Shown here: piece by piece, positions 36,748 through 46,665 of the stretch
Layout of the letters: each line of letters opens with the position of its first letter
Position numbering within the stretch: the stretch's first letter is position 1
NCBI GenBank assembly: GCA_022117465.1
Contig: JAHCGZ010000002.1
Coordinates: 124,001-188,000, forward strand
Direction of reading: 5' to 3'
DNA from: Candidatus Nitrosopumilus limneticus
Lineage (GTDB): Archaea > Thermoproteota > Nitrososphaeria > Nitrososphaerales > Nitrosopumilaceae
DNA length: 64,000 nt
Position numbers and translations under genes: made by a program
The notes under the pieces: model-generated
Databases searched by the model: none
What the model was told of the DNA's origin: nothing
Seen by the model: the letters and a program-made list of their open reading frames with translations, nothing else

Positions 36748-36915
36748 ATGTCAAAATGTGAAGAATGTGATGCAGATATTTCCGTGCCAAGTGATGCACT
36801 TGAAGGAGAAATTGTAACATGTCCAGAATGTGGATCAAGTTTTGAATTAGCAAAAGGTTCACATGGTTTTGAACTAAAGCCGGCCCAAACGGTTGGCGAG
36901 GATTGGGGACAGTGA
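36748..36915 (+). CDS. lysW: LysW-type carrier protein, copy 2 (ends EDWGQ)
   Basis: This gene has 55 codons with zinc-ribbon cysteines C4/C7 (SKCEEC) and C25/C28 (VTCPEC). The last five residues are EDWGQ: the final codon is CAG at 36910-36912, followed by TGA. The conserved carrier Glu is replaced by Gln, so as encoded the side chain is an amide and cannot be activated by LysX without deamidation. GAGGAG lies upstream. The TGA overlaps the GTG start of lysX. By position it belongs to the lysine branch. Confidence 0.93.
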   Translation: MSKCEECDADISVPSDALEGEIVTCPECGSSFELAKGSHGFELKPAQTVGEDWGQ

Positions 36916-37754
36916 ATCCCGATGTTACAATTCTTTACGATTCCATACGTTGGGAAGAAAAAGCTCTACTAGAAGCTGGTAAAAAAAAAGACATCAACAT
37001 ACAGATGGTTGATTGTAAAAAACTAGCTTTAGATTTAGAAAAAAATCCTGAAGATTATGGAGTAGTTATACAGCGATGTGTCAGCTACTATAGAAATGTA
37101 CATTCTACAGCAGCTCTTGAAGGATTAGGAGTTAAAGTAATCAATTGTCTAAATACAGGGATCTTTGCAGGAAACAAATTGTTTACACATATGTTACTAA
37201 AAAAATTTGGAGTGCCAACACCAGATGCAACTGTTGCATTTTCAAAGGATGCAGTATTGGAGGCATTAGAAGCAGGTGGATATCCAAGAGTGATCAAACC
37301 AACAGTAGGTAGCTGGGGAAGATTAATTTCAAAATTAAATGATAAAGAATCGGCTGAAGGAATAATTGAAAGTCGAGAAACAATGTATCCTATTTATCAA
37401 ATTCATTATTTAGAAGAATTTGTAAATAGACCACCCAGAGATATTAGAGCAATAATGGTAGGCGATAAAATAGTTGCTGCGATTTACAGAAAGTCAGACC
37501 ATTGGAAAACAAATATGGCATTAGGTGGAACTGCTGAACCATGTAAAATTACACAAGAAATGGAAGAAATGTGTATCAAAGCAAAAAATGCAGTAGAAGG
37601 AGATATTGTAGGAGTTGATTTAATGGAAAGTGAAGAAAAAGGATTAGTAGTTCATGAAGTTAATAACACAACAGAATATAAAAATACTGTAAGGGTATGT
37701 GGTGTAGACATACCTTCTCTAATGCTGGATTATGCAATGAAAGTAGAAAGATAA
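36912..37754 (+). CDS. lysX: LysW-aminoadipate ligase (LysX)
   Basis: The 280-residue ATP-grasp ligase has VIKPTVGSWGRL, RPPRDIRAIMVGD and VVHEVNNTTEYKNTV. It should attach 2-aminoadipate to LysW. The substrate is inferred from the neighbouring homocitrate synthase and lysK and from a specificity loop (NTTEYKNTVRVCGVDIP) that resembles Thermus LysX as I recall it. The GTG at 36912 overlapping the lysW-2 stop (GTGA) is chosen over an in-frame TTG three codons earlier. Confidence 0.88.
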   Translation: MNPDVTILYDSIRWEEKALLEAGKKKDINIQMVDCKKLALDLEKNPEDYGVVIQRCVSYYRNVHSTAALEGLGVKVINCLNTGIFAGNKLFTHMLLKKFGVPTPDATVAFSKDAVLEALEAGGYPRVIKPTVGSWGRLISKLNDKESAEGIIESRETMYPIYQIHYLEEFVNRPPRDIRAIMVGDKIVAAIYRKSDHWKTNMALGGTAEPCKITQEMEEMCIKAKNAVEGDIVGVDLMESEEKGLVVHEVNNTTEYKNTVRVCGVDIPSLMLDYAMKVER

Positions 37755-37755
37755 A

Positions 37756-38883
37756 ATGGACAATCATTTTACAGTAACTTCAAAATTTGCAACAAAAATG
37801 CTAGAGAAATCACTAAGACTGTACACACCATCTCTTAGTGAAAAACCAATGGCTGAATTTTTAGCAGATAAATGTGATGATTTAGGATTTGAAGATATAG
37901 AAATTGACGAAGTAGGTAACATCATTGCAAAAAAAGGCTCAGGTTCTCCAACAATTATGCTATGTGGACACATGGATGTAGTGCCAGGTAAAATAAAAGT
38001 TAGAAAAGAAGGAGACTCACTTTATGGTAGAGGGGCATCAGATGCAAAAGCACCATTAATGGCAATGTTATTTGCAGCAGCATCAGTTGAAAAAAATCAA
38101 GGAACGGTTATTTTTGTAGGAGCAGTAGATGAAGAAGGAAATGCAATTGGAATAAAAAATATTGTAAAAAAACAAATGAATGTAGATTATGCAGTATTTG
38201 GAGAACCAAGTGGAATAAAACAAGTCACAATTGCATACAAAGGAAGATTAGCAATTAATTTGAAAATTACAGTTCCAAATAGTTCACATGCAAGTGCTCC
38301 ATGGCTTTCAAAAAATGCAATTGAAGAATCAATGATATTTGTAAAAGAATTAAAAGAAAAACTAGAAGCAAATCAAGAGAATAAAACAAAAGGAATGCTA
38401 CTAACCGCAACAATGACTGAGATTAAAGGTGGAACAAGTCACAACATAACACCAAAAGAATGTGAAACTCTTTTTGACATTAGAATTCCAGTGGACATGA
38501 ATTGTAAAACTATTGAACAAAAAATTGCGGTATTGGTAAAAGAAATTTCTCAAAATAGAGAAGTTGAAGCATTTTATTCAATTTTAGATGAAACTGAACC
38601 ATTTGAAGCACCACATGATTCAGTATTAGTTAGAGCATTTACACTAGGTATTTTGCAAGTTGAAAAATCCAAACCTACCTTAATTAGAAAAACAGGAACT
38701 GGAGACATGAATGTTTTAGGAAATCAATGGAATATTCCAGTTGTAACATATGGTCCTGGAGATCCACATGAAGCTCATACAATAGATGAAAAAGTATCAA
38801 TTGAAGAGTATCTAAAAGGTATAGAAATTTTCAAAGCAACTCTACAGCATTTAAAAAGACTACATGATAAAACAATGCAATAA
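37756..38883 (+). CDS. lysK: LysW-lysine/ornithine hydrolase (LysK/ArgE, M20 family)
   Basis: The 375-residue M20 metallopeptidase has the metal-binding blocks MLCGHMDVVPG, YGRGASDAKAP, VDEEGNAIG and FGEPSG. It cleaves the isopeptide bond between the LysW C-terminal Glu and lysine or ornithine. One base separates it from the lysX stop. Its stop overlaps the dph5 ATG by one base. Confidence 0.92.
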   Translation: MDNHFTVTSKFATKMLEKSLRLYTPSLSEKPMAEFLADKCDDLGFEDIEIDEVGNIIAKKGSGSPTIMLCGHMDVVPGKIKVRKEGDSLYGRGASDAKAPLMAMLFAAASVEKNQGTVIFVGAVDEEGNAIGIKNIVKKQMNVDYAVFGEPSGIKQVTIAYKGRLAINLKITVPNSSHASAPWLSKNAIEESMIFVKELKEKLEANQENKTKGMLLTATMTEIKGGTSHNITPKECETLFDIRIPVDMNCKTIEQKIAVLVKEISQNREVEAFYSILDETEPFEAPHDSVLVRAFTLGILQVEKSKPTLIRKTGTGDMNVLGNQWNIPVVTYGPGDPHEAHTIDEKVSIEEYLKGIEIFKATLQHLKRLHDKTMQ

Positions 38884-39920
38884 TGTTATCTTTTGTAGGT
38901 TTAGGAATTTCAGGTTTTGAGTCTATTTCAATTGAAGGATTAGATGCAATATCAAAAGCAGATATTGTGTATCTAGAACAGTTTACTAGTCCTATAAGTA
39001 AATCAGATTTAGAAAAAATTCAAAATGCAGTAAAAGGTGAATTTATCCCTGCAAAAAGATGGCTAGTTGAAGACGGTAATGAAATTTTAGAAATGGCAAA
39101 AGAAAAAAATGTAATTTTGTTATCTTATGGTGATCCGTACATTGCAACAACACATGTCGAATTACGAGTAAGGGCAATTGAAAACAAAACACAAACACAT
39201 TCCATACATGCATCATCATCACTTACATCAATGATAGGGGAATGTGGTTTACACTTTTACAAAGTTGGAAGAATAGCAACAATAATGAGTGAAGTAAAAT
39301 CACTGACAACACCATATTATGTAATTTATAAAAATTTGATTGAAGGAAACCATACGATTCTGCTATTAGAATACAATCAAAATAAAGATTTTTTCTTAGA
39401 TCCCAAGGATGCACTGAAAGGACTATTAGAAACGGAAAAAGGAGAAAGGAGAAAAGTCCTAACAGAATCAAGTTATGTAATAGTTGCATCAAGAATTGGT
39501 TTTAAAGATCAAACAATTATTTCAGGAAAAATATCGAATTTATTAAAAATAGATTTTGGAAAAGCACCTCATACAGTAATTATTCCAGGTAAATTGCATT
39601 TTACAGAATCTGATGCATTAAAATTATTTGGAAAATGTACAGATGAGCCATTTGATAATTCTGAAAATACGCAAAAAATTTCAATTCAAATGATGAAAAA
39701 ATATGTTCCAATGGTTAGAGATGCACTTGAAGAAATTAAACCATATTATGAAAATGAAAATGAATTTAAAATAATTTTAGAAAATGCAGAATTATACGTT
39801 AAAGATGCTGAGAAATTTTTAGATGACGGTCATGATGAAGTTGCAATTTTGAGTATTGGTTATGCAGATGGGTTAGTAGATGCATTAAGGATGGCAAAAG
39901 GCCTTGAGCCAAAGATGTAA
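38883..39920 (+). CDS. dph5: Diphthine synthase fused to a DUF357-like helical domain
   Basis: Residues 1 to about 260 form the Dph5 methyltransferase: LSFVGLGISGFESIS, DIVYLEQFTSP, LLSYGDPYIATTH and VVASRIGFKDQTI. It makes the diphthamide precursor on elongation factor 2 using AdoMet. Archaeal Dph5 normally ends there. Here about 75 further residues follow, ending VKDAEKFLDDGHDEVAIL and YADGLVDALRMA, which resembles the archaeal DUF357 helical family. The fusion is described in findings. Confidence 0.9.
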   Translation: MLSFVGLGISGFESISIEGLDAISKADIVYLEQFTSPISKSDLEKIQNAVKGEFIPAKRWLVEDGNEILEMAKEKNVILLSYGDPYIATTHVELRVRAIENKTQTHSIHASSSLTSMIGECGLHFYKVGRIATIMSEVKSLTTPYYVIYKNLIEGNHTILLLEYNQNKDFFLDPKDALKGLLETEKGERRKVLTESSYVIVASRIGFKDQTIISGKISNLLKIDFGKAPHTVIIPGKLHFTESDALKLFGKCTDEPFDNSENTQKISIQMMKKYVPMVRDALEEIKPYYENENEFKIILENAELYVKDAEKFLDDGHDEVAILSIGYADGLVDALRMAKGLEPKM

Positions 39921-39940
39921 CGTCATCAATAAATTAATGA

Positions 39941-40582
39941 ATGGGTCAGAAGGTAGAAAAAACATTGGAATTAATTGAAAAGACTATTCTTGCGGCAATA
40001 TGTGTAGGTCAAATTAACGGAAATAATCCAATAGACATAATCAAAGAAAAAAGCATGCTTTCAATTGAGCAAATTGAAGAAAAGATTTCTCAACTCATAC
40101 AAAAAAATCTTGTAAATGAGGACAAAACGACATTATCAGAAATGGGAAGAGATTCTTTACGAATAGTATTGGCAGGAGGGGTTTTTGATATCATTCATCC
40201 AGGTCACATATCCACATTGAATGCAGCAAAAGCGTTAGGAGACGTATTGGTAGTGGTGGTTGCAACAGATAACACTGCAGTAAAAATGAAAAAACGAAGA
40301 CCAATACACAATCAAGAACAAAGACAAGAATTAGTAAATTCACTAGGCGTGGTAGATTTGTGTTTAATAGGACAAGAAAATGATATTTTTAAAACAGTGA
40401 ATTTAGTAAGGCCACAAATTATTGCATTAGGATATGATCAGGTTCATCAAGAACAATTCATTACAGAAGGATGTAAAAAAATTAAATTGGATGCTAAAGT
40501 TGCTAGATTACAATCACCAATTCCTGAAAGTTCTAGTTCTAAAATAGAAAAAGAGTATGGCGAGTCAATTCATGGCATCTAA
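39941..40582 (+). CDS. ribL: FAD synthase (RibL-type) with N-terminal winged-helix-like domain
   Basis: Residues about 70-213 form a cytidylyltransferase-like domain with AGGVFDIIHPGHIST, the HIGH-like motif, and ESSSSKIEK. RibL adenylates FMN to FAD. The first 65 residues look like a small helix-turn-helix domain (SIEQIEEKISQLIQKNLV, then TLSEMGRDSL), not usual for the short RibL enzymes I know. It converges with the riboflavin kinase gene with a four-base overlap. Confidence 0.85.
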   Translation: MGQKVEKTLELIEKTILAAICVGQINGNNPIDIIKEKSMLSIEQIEEKISQLIQKNLVNEDKTTLSEMGRDSLRIVLAGGVFDIIHPGHISTLNAAKALGDVLVVVVATDNTAVKMKKRRPIHNQEQRQELVNSLGVVDLCLIGQENDIFKTVNLVRPQIIALGYDQVHQEQFITEGCKKIKLDAKVARLQSPIPESSSSKIEKEYGESIHGI

Positions 40583-41262
40583 GAATTAATTTCAATTTTA
40601 ATTGAAACTTTTGAACCATCTTTTAATTTAGTATTTTTTCGTAAACATGTTTTAGATATTAATTCAATTACAGAATCATCATGATGAGTGCGTTCAAGTA
40701 TTATTAATTCACAATTAATAGAATTATTCAATATAGCTGAAAAACATTTTACCCAACCATATGTTCGCTTACCATCAGAAAAACTTTCAATTTTAATTCC
40801 ATCCAAAGTTTCAAATTGTTTAATAGATTCTTGATGAATTTTTTTATCCAATCGAATATTCAATGTTCCAGGAAATGGAATATAACCAATTTTCGATTGA
40901 AATTGTTTTGTATATCCTTTTAATGCCATATAGTATGCACCTTCACCCATTCCTGAAACTATAGTACCTTGAAGATCAACAGAAGAAGGAGAGGAATCCA
41001 AACTCTTTTGTAAAATAGAAGATAGTTTAACCATTTCAGAAAAACCTTTACTAGTAATTTTTACAGATAAATTTCTTCCACTGATTATTCTAGTAATGAA
41101 TTTGTTTTGTTCTAATTCAAGTAAATGTTTGGATGCAGCTTGCTGGGATTTATTGATATTTTTCCCTAAAGAAGAAGTTGTAATTGTAACATAATTGTAT
41201 TTAGCCCCTTTAGATAAAAGATAAGATAATGTTAGAATATGCTGAATTTTTAGTTCAGTCAT
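40579..41262 (-). CDS. ribK: CTP-dependent riboflavin kinase with HTH domain
   Basis: The 227-residue protein has an N-terminal winged helix (KSQQAASKHLLELEQNKFI), then the archaeal RibK barrel: GTIVSGMGEGAYYM, PFPGTLNIRLD and GKRTYGWVKC. It phosphorylates riboflavin using CTP to give FMN. It is the metabolic partner of the convergent ribL. Eight bases upstream lies dnaG on the same strand. Confidence 0.9.
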   Translation of the reverse strand: MTELKIQHILTLSYLLSKGAKYNYVTITTSSLGKNINKSQQAASKHLLELEQNKFITRIISGRNLSVKITSKGFSEMVKLSSILQKSLDSSPSSVDLQGTIVSGMGEGAYYMALKGYTKQFQSKIGYIPFPGTLNIRLDKKIHQESIKQFETLDGIKIESFSDGKRTYGWVKCFSAILNNSINCELIILERTHHDDSVIELISKTCLRKNTKLKDGSKVSIKIEINS

Positions 41263-41270
41263 TTAAAATC

Positions 41271-42413
41271 CTAAGATATGCCTAGATCAGCAAATGTCTT
41301 AAGAGTCATGCCATCAGAGTTAGATAATTTTACAACTCTGTGTCCAACTACACATTGAATTCCAGCATCTCTTGCTCCTTCCAATAGTCTTTTTGTAATA
41401 ATTCCATCCAATAGGAGATACTTGATACCAGATTGAGAGGACAATTTACTGACTACTTCACTAATTGGAACTTTGAAAATTTCATTTTTATCATTGTCCA
41501 ATGCAATAGCTTCTAAAGTTTCATTGAGATTTGGGAAAATTTTGGATGCCACATCTGCAAGTGATTTATCGTCATCACTACTTAGTTTTGGTGCAGGTTT
41601 ACCGTTTTTAATTTCATCAGCAATAGGTTGTAAAATTTCATCTATTCTTTGAGGAGTTAATTCTTCTACTTCAACACCAGCATCTGCTTGCAATTCATAA
41701 TCAAGTTTTACCACAGACTTTAGTTCTTTAAGAATAAATCCACCGGCTCTATCTCCATCAATAAATGCAACAACCGTTTCTTTTTGTGAACATAGTTCTT
41801 TAATTGATTCATCGATTTTTGCTCCCTCAATTGCAAGAACGTTATCATAACCAGCTCTCAATAAGTTGATTACATCAGCTCTACCTTCAACTAAAATTAT
41901 CCATTTTGAATTAAACACTCCAGAACTACAAGTTAATTTGGATGGTCCATATGTGGACAGTTTCCCATTATCACCTTGATGAACATCATTTAGCATACTT
42001 TCACCTTCACTAACCGTCTTTGTTGCCCATTTTTGCTTAATTTCTTTTGCACGTCTTACAATTTCATCTTTTTTTGCAGCACGTACATCGTCAATTCCAT
42101 CTAAAGAAAATTTGCAATCAAATGGACCAACCTTATCAATGCTTTCAATACCTGCTGCAATTAATGCACAAGTATCAATATCAGTACTCATTGGAATTAC
42201 AGCACTACCATTTGTTGTGTTGGATGTAGATTTAGTAATAACTTCAATACGTCCTACTTTAGAAACTCGTTGCAGTTCATTCAAATTCATCTCTGGGCCC
42301 AACAGTCCTTCTGTTTGACCAAAGATGGCTCCGATTATATCTGCTCTTTCAACGAGTCCATCAACTTCATAGGAAAGTTTAACGTGATATTTGACAATTC
42401 CTGATTGAGGCAT
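41271..42413 (-). CDS. dnaG: Archaeal DnaG primase
   Basis: The 380-residue protein has a central TOPRIM domain with ILVEGRADV and VVAFIDGDRAG. The N-terminus (GIVKYHVKLSYEVDGLVERADIIGAIFGQTEGL split: KLSYEVDGLV, GAIFGQTEG) is the archaeal DnaG-specific region. Archaeal DnaG is known as a primase and as a component linked to the RNA exosome. The start has a good ribosome-binding site, AGGAGATGA. Confidence 0.93.
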   Translation of the reverse strand: MPQSGIVKYHVKLSYEVDGLVERADIIGAIFGQTEGLLGPEMNLNELQRVSKVGRIEVITKSTSNTTNGSAVIPMSTDIDTCALIAAGIESIDKVGPFDCKFSLDGIDDVRAAKKDEIVRRAKEIKQKWATKTVSEGESMLNDVHQGDNGKLSTYGPSKLTCSSGVFNSKWIILVEGRADVINLLRAGYDNVLAIEGAKIDESIKELCSQKETVVAFIDGDRAGGFILKELKSVVKLDYELQADAGVEVEELTPQRIDEILQPIADEIKNGKPAPKLSSDDDKSLADVASKIFPNLNETLEAIALDNDKNEIFKVPISEVVSKLSSQSGIKYLLLDGIITKRLLEGARDAGIQCVVGHRVVKLSNSDGMTLKTFADLGIS

Positions 42414-42540
42414 AAATTCATCTCCTGTATCATTATACCCACATTTCCATTATACAATATATGAGGGTATCGCATAAATGAATAAAATTTTCAATACGAA
42501 TTAGATAAGAAAATTAAAAAATGAAAATAATTATATGATT

Positions 42541-42891
42541 TTATTCAGTACTAAATGAATGGCCACATGAACAGGATTTTGTAACATTTGGATTGTTAAT
42601 TTTAAATCCAGAACCCATTAGGCTTTCAATATAGTCAACGTTTGCACCTTGTAAATGATCAACACTGTAACTGTCAACTAAGAGTTTTACTCCATTTTCT
42701 TCAAGAACGATATCATCTTCTTCTGGTGCTTTTTCAAAGCCCATTCCATAAGACAATCCAGAGCAACCTCCACCTTGTACGTATACTCGTAAGTATGAAG
42801 GTGATTCTGCCTCTTCTTTCATAAATTCACGGATTTTCTCAGCTGCTTTTGCAGTAACTGTAACCATTTTTTGTGTTTGTTCAGTTGCCAT
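42541..42891 (-). CDS. A-type iron-sulfur carrier (IscA/ErpA/HesB)
   Basis: From the ATG at 42891 the protein has 116 residues (MATEQTQKM). The three family cysteines are present: GGGCSGLSYG and the C-terminal SCSCGHSF. It delivers Fe-S clusters to apoproteins. Five extra upstream codons in the open frame are unlikely to be used. Confidence 0.92.
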   Translation of the reverse strand: MATEQTQKMVTVTAKAAEKIREFMKEEAESPSYLRVYVQGGGCSGLSYGMGFEKAPEEDDIVLEENGVKLLVDSYSVDHLQGANVDYIESLMGSGFKINNPNVTKSCSCGHSFSTE

Positions 42892-42996
42892 TACAATTAA
42901 AATCAATTTTAAATTATAATAAGCTTTTCCTCATTAACATACTAGTAATTTATAGGCTCAATAAAATATAAAAATAAAAAAAGAGACTAAAATAGG

Positions 42997-43794
<798 letters not shown>

Positions 43795-45915
43795 CTATTT
43801 ACCGAGTATTTTGCCCCATTGGGCTAATGCAGATGCAGCTGCAACCCAAGTTCTAAGATCTTGATAAACTGGAACATTATGTTTCTCAATTAAATTAATC
43901 ATTTTTTCAGTATATGGACCACCATTTCCACCGGCCAGAATAGGTTTCGTCTTTTTATTTGAAAGAGCAGCTAAATAATCAACAATTGTTTCTTGGAGTG
44001 GATCATCTTGGAAAACAAACCAAGGCATAGCAATATCAATATTATTTTCAGCAAAAAATTGTTCAATTACAAAATTATAATCATCAGCAGTTGCACCGCC
44101 ACCCACATCTGCAGGATTACCATTATGAATTGGAACAGCAGGTGGGAAATGATCCTTTATGTTTTGACGAATTTTTGGAGATAAATTTCCAATAGTAAGT
44201 CCTAATCTTTCTAATTGATCAATTCCACCAATCATTGGTCCAGCACCATTACTAGTCATTGCAACACGATTTCCTTTTGCTGCAGGTTGCCACGCAAGTG
44301 CCTTAAGAACTCCAACTAATTCTTGATAACTGTCAACTGAAATAATTCCAGCTTGTTTGAATGCACCCATTATCATTGCATTTGAACCACCAAGTGAACC
44401 AGTATGGGATGCAGCCTGTTTTGCACCAGCTGCAGTCCTACCACTTTTCCAAATAACAATAGGTTTCTTTTTCTCTTTCATTACACGTTTAGCTGTATTG
44501 ATGAATTTTCTTCCATCACCAAATCCTTCAACATATAATCCAATTACTGTAGTTTGAGGATCATTTGCAGCATACCAAATCATATCTGCTTCATCAACAT
44601 CAGAACGATTACCAAAACTAATCATTTTAGATAAGCCAAACAAATCAGCACTTTCTAACATACTAATTCCCATAGTTCCACTTTGAGAAAAGAATGCAAC
44701 ATGTCCTAATTTTGAACGCACCATTCTTTCTTGTCCTTGGAATGCACAATCAAGTCTATTTGCCGCATTAAACATTCCAATACAATTAGGACCAATTACA
44801 CGAATCTTATGCTTTATTGATAATTCTTTTACTTCAGATTCCATTAAAGCTCTATCACCACCAAGTTCCTTACCTCCACCAGAAACAATTACAACATTGT
44901 GGATTCCTTTCTTTGCACAAGTTTTCATAATTTCCCCACATGCGGAAAGATCAACACAAACAACAACAAGATCAATTGGTTCAGTTACTGCATCTAAAGA
45001 TGGATAACATTTTATTCCAAGGATGGATGTTTGTGTAGGATTAATTGGATAGACTTTACCTTTGTAATCTTGTTTACCAAGTGCATCCAATACAGAATTA
45101 CCAATTTTTCCAGGTGTTGCAGATGCACCAACTAATGCAACAGATTTTGGTGTAAAGAAAGACTCCATAGATGTAGTATTTGGTTTATCTTTTGAAATTG
45201 AATTCTTTTTTAATTCATTATTTAAAATTATTTTTGCATCCACTACAAAGTAAGTTTTTGGATATACAATTACAGGGTTAAAATCAATACTATTAACATA
45301 ATCTGCATTATCAACTCCCATTTTACCAATTTGTACAAGTGCTTTTGCAATCATGTTAAGATCAATTGGTGCACTGCCACGAAATCCTTTGAGAAGTTTT
45401 GAACCCTTTAATTCATTTAGCATTGATTTTGCGTCAAAAGTTGAAATTGGTAGCATTCTAAATGCAACATCTTTGAAAATTTCAGTCATGATTCCACCTA
45501 ATCCAACCATAATCATTGGGCCAAATTGAGGATCATTTTGAATACCTACAATTAATTCAACTCCATCCTTAGGAACCATTTTTTCTAAAAGAATTCCTTT
45601 TACATCAACACCTTTCTTTTTAGAAAGACGACCAAACATATCATCAAAGGTTTTTTTAACATCTCCTACATTATTAATACCAACTTTAACTCCACCAACA
45701 TCAGTTTTATGTAATATCTGTGGAGATACTACTTTCATTACAAGTGGAAAACCAATTTTTTTTGCTTGTTTTACAGCATCAGATGCAGATGTGGCTAATG
45801 CATATGGTGGAACCTTAATTCCATAAGTTTTGAGAATGGATTTAGATAATTCTTCAGTGATAACCTTATGATCGGTTTGAATAGTTTCTTGAAAAAGTTT
45901 ATTCACAACAGTCAT
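43795..45915 (-). CDS. ADP-forming acyl-CoA synthetase, likely 3-hydroxypropionyl-CoA synthetase
   Basis: The protein has about 706 residues. The ATP-grasp domain comes first ([20 protein letters not shown]), followed by the CoA-binding domain ([15 protein letters not shown]) and a ligase domain with the phosphohistidine loop [13 protein letters not shown]-forming synthetases make acyl-CoA with ADP as product, which saves energy. In Nitrosopumilus the enzyme activates 3-hydroxypropionate; the neighbouring hydratase gene supports this. The ATG at 45915 is chosen; a TTG nine codons upstream is possible. Confidence 0.88.
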   Translation of the reverse strand: MTVVNKLFQETIQTDHKVITEELSKSILKTYGIKVPPYALATSASDAVKQAKKIGFPLVMKVVSPQILHKTDVGGVKVGINNVGDVKKTFDDMFGRLSKKKGVDVKGILLEKMVPKDGVELIVGIQNDPQFGPMIMVGLGGIMTEIFKDVAFRMLPISTFDAKSMLNELKGSKLLKGFRGSAPIDLNMIAKALVQIGKMGVDNADYVNSIDFNPVIVYPKTYFVVDAKIILNNELKKNSISKDKPNTTSMESFFTPKSVALVGASATPGKIGNSVLDALGKQDYKGKVYPINPTQTSILGIKCYPSLDAVTEPIDLVVVCVDLSACGEIMKTCAKKGIHNVVIVSGGGKELGGDRALMESEVKELSIKHKIRVIGPNCIGMFNAANRLDCAFQGQERMVRSKLGHVAFFSQSGTMGISMLESADLFGLSKMISFGNRSDVDEADMIWYAANDPQTTVIGLYVEGFGDGRKFINTAKRVMKEKKKPIVIWKSGRTAAGAKQAASHTGSLGGSNAMIMGAFKQAGIISVDSYQELVGVLKALAWQPAAKGNRVAMTSNGAGPMIGGIDQLERLGLTIGNLSPKIRQNIKDHFPPAVPIHNGNPADVGGGATADDYNFVIEQFFAENNIDIAMPWFVFQDDPLQETIVDYLAALSNKKTKPILAGGNGGPYTEKMINLIEKHNVPVYQDLRTWVAAASALAQWGKILGK

Positions 45916-45957
45916 TGTTTGATCGATGAAATCAAAACTCAATATATTAAACTTTGG

Positions 45958-46641
45958 TCAAAGACCAAATTCACATTTAAAATTATTATAAAAAAGTTCC
46001 ATGTTAGATTTTACAATAGAAATATTTTCATTAATGTCTGAACGAATTTTTTGTGGATCTATGTATGTAATTTGTTTTAATTTTTCTTCAGTTTTATCTA
46101 ACCAAAGATTCACCATTTGTTCATTTATTTCAAGATGAAATTGAAGACCGACTGCAGATTTGTATCGAAATGCTTGATTTTGATAATTAGCAGATAATAC
46201 TAATCTAGTGGCACCAATAGGTAAATCAAAAGTATCACCATGCCAATGAAATACAGAAAATGGGTTTTTGAATCCTTCAAATAATTTAGAATTATTTGAA
46301 AACATCAGATCATGATAAAATCCAATCTCTTTTTTTGGGCCTTGGTAGACTTTGGCACCAAAAGTTTTTGCAATTAATTGTGATCCCAAACAAATTCCTA
46401 AAACAGGAATATTCGAATTTACAGAATTTTTAATTAATTTTTGTTCAGCTATAAGATATGGTAAATCATCGTTAGCACTCTCAGGGGCACCAAGTATTAC
46501 TATTAATGAAAATTCTTTTGTGGGAATTGTTTCATGTTTTGCATTAACTGAAGTAATATCAAATCCATCTTCAGATAATAATTCTCCTAAATATCCTGAA
46601 TTTTCAATTTTAGTATTTTGTATTAATAAAACATTAGACAT
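45958..46641 (-). CDS. Class I glutamine amidotransferase-like protein
   Basis: The 227-residue protein has the catalytic nucleophile in LGICLGSQLIA and the His-Glu pair in VGLQFHLEI, as in GuaA-like amidotransferases, with HWHGDTFDLP typical of stand-alone members. It may hydrolyse glutamine or a gamma-glutamyl bond. The acceptor is unknown and no synthetase partner is adjacent. Confidence 0.82.
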   Translation of the reverse strand: MSNVLLIQNTKIENSGYLGELLSEDGFDITSVNAKHETIPTKEFSLIVILGAPESANDDLPYLIAEQKLIKNSVNSNIPVLGICLGSQLIAKTFGAKVYQGPKKEIGFYHDLMFSNNSKLFEGFKNPFSVFHWHGDTFDLPIGATRLVLSANYQNQAFRYKSAVGLQFHLEINEQMVNLWLDKTEEKLKQITYIDPQKIRSDINENISIVKSNMELFYNNFKCEFGL

Positions 46642-46665
46642 TCTATGAATTAAAAAATAAATTTA

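Noticed and set aside
36484-36862. Reverse-strand open frames across homocitrate synthase and lysW-2
   Set aside because: Leu/His-rich shadow translations opposite well-supported genes.
45958-46641. Amidotransferase gene as the deamidase for the Gln-ending LysW
   Set aside because: It is 9 kb away, in another operon, and only shares general amidotransferase motifs; nothing in the sequence links them.
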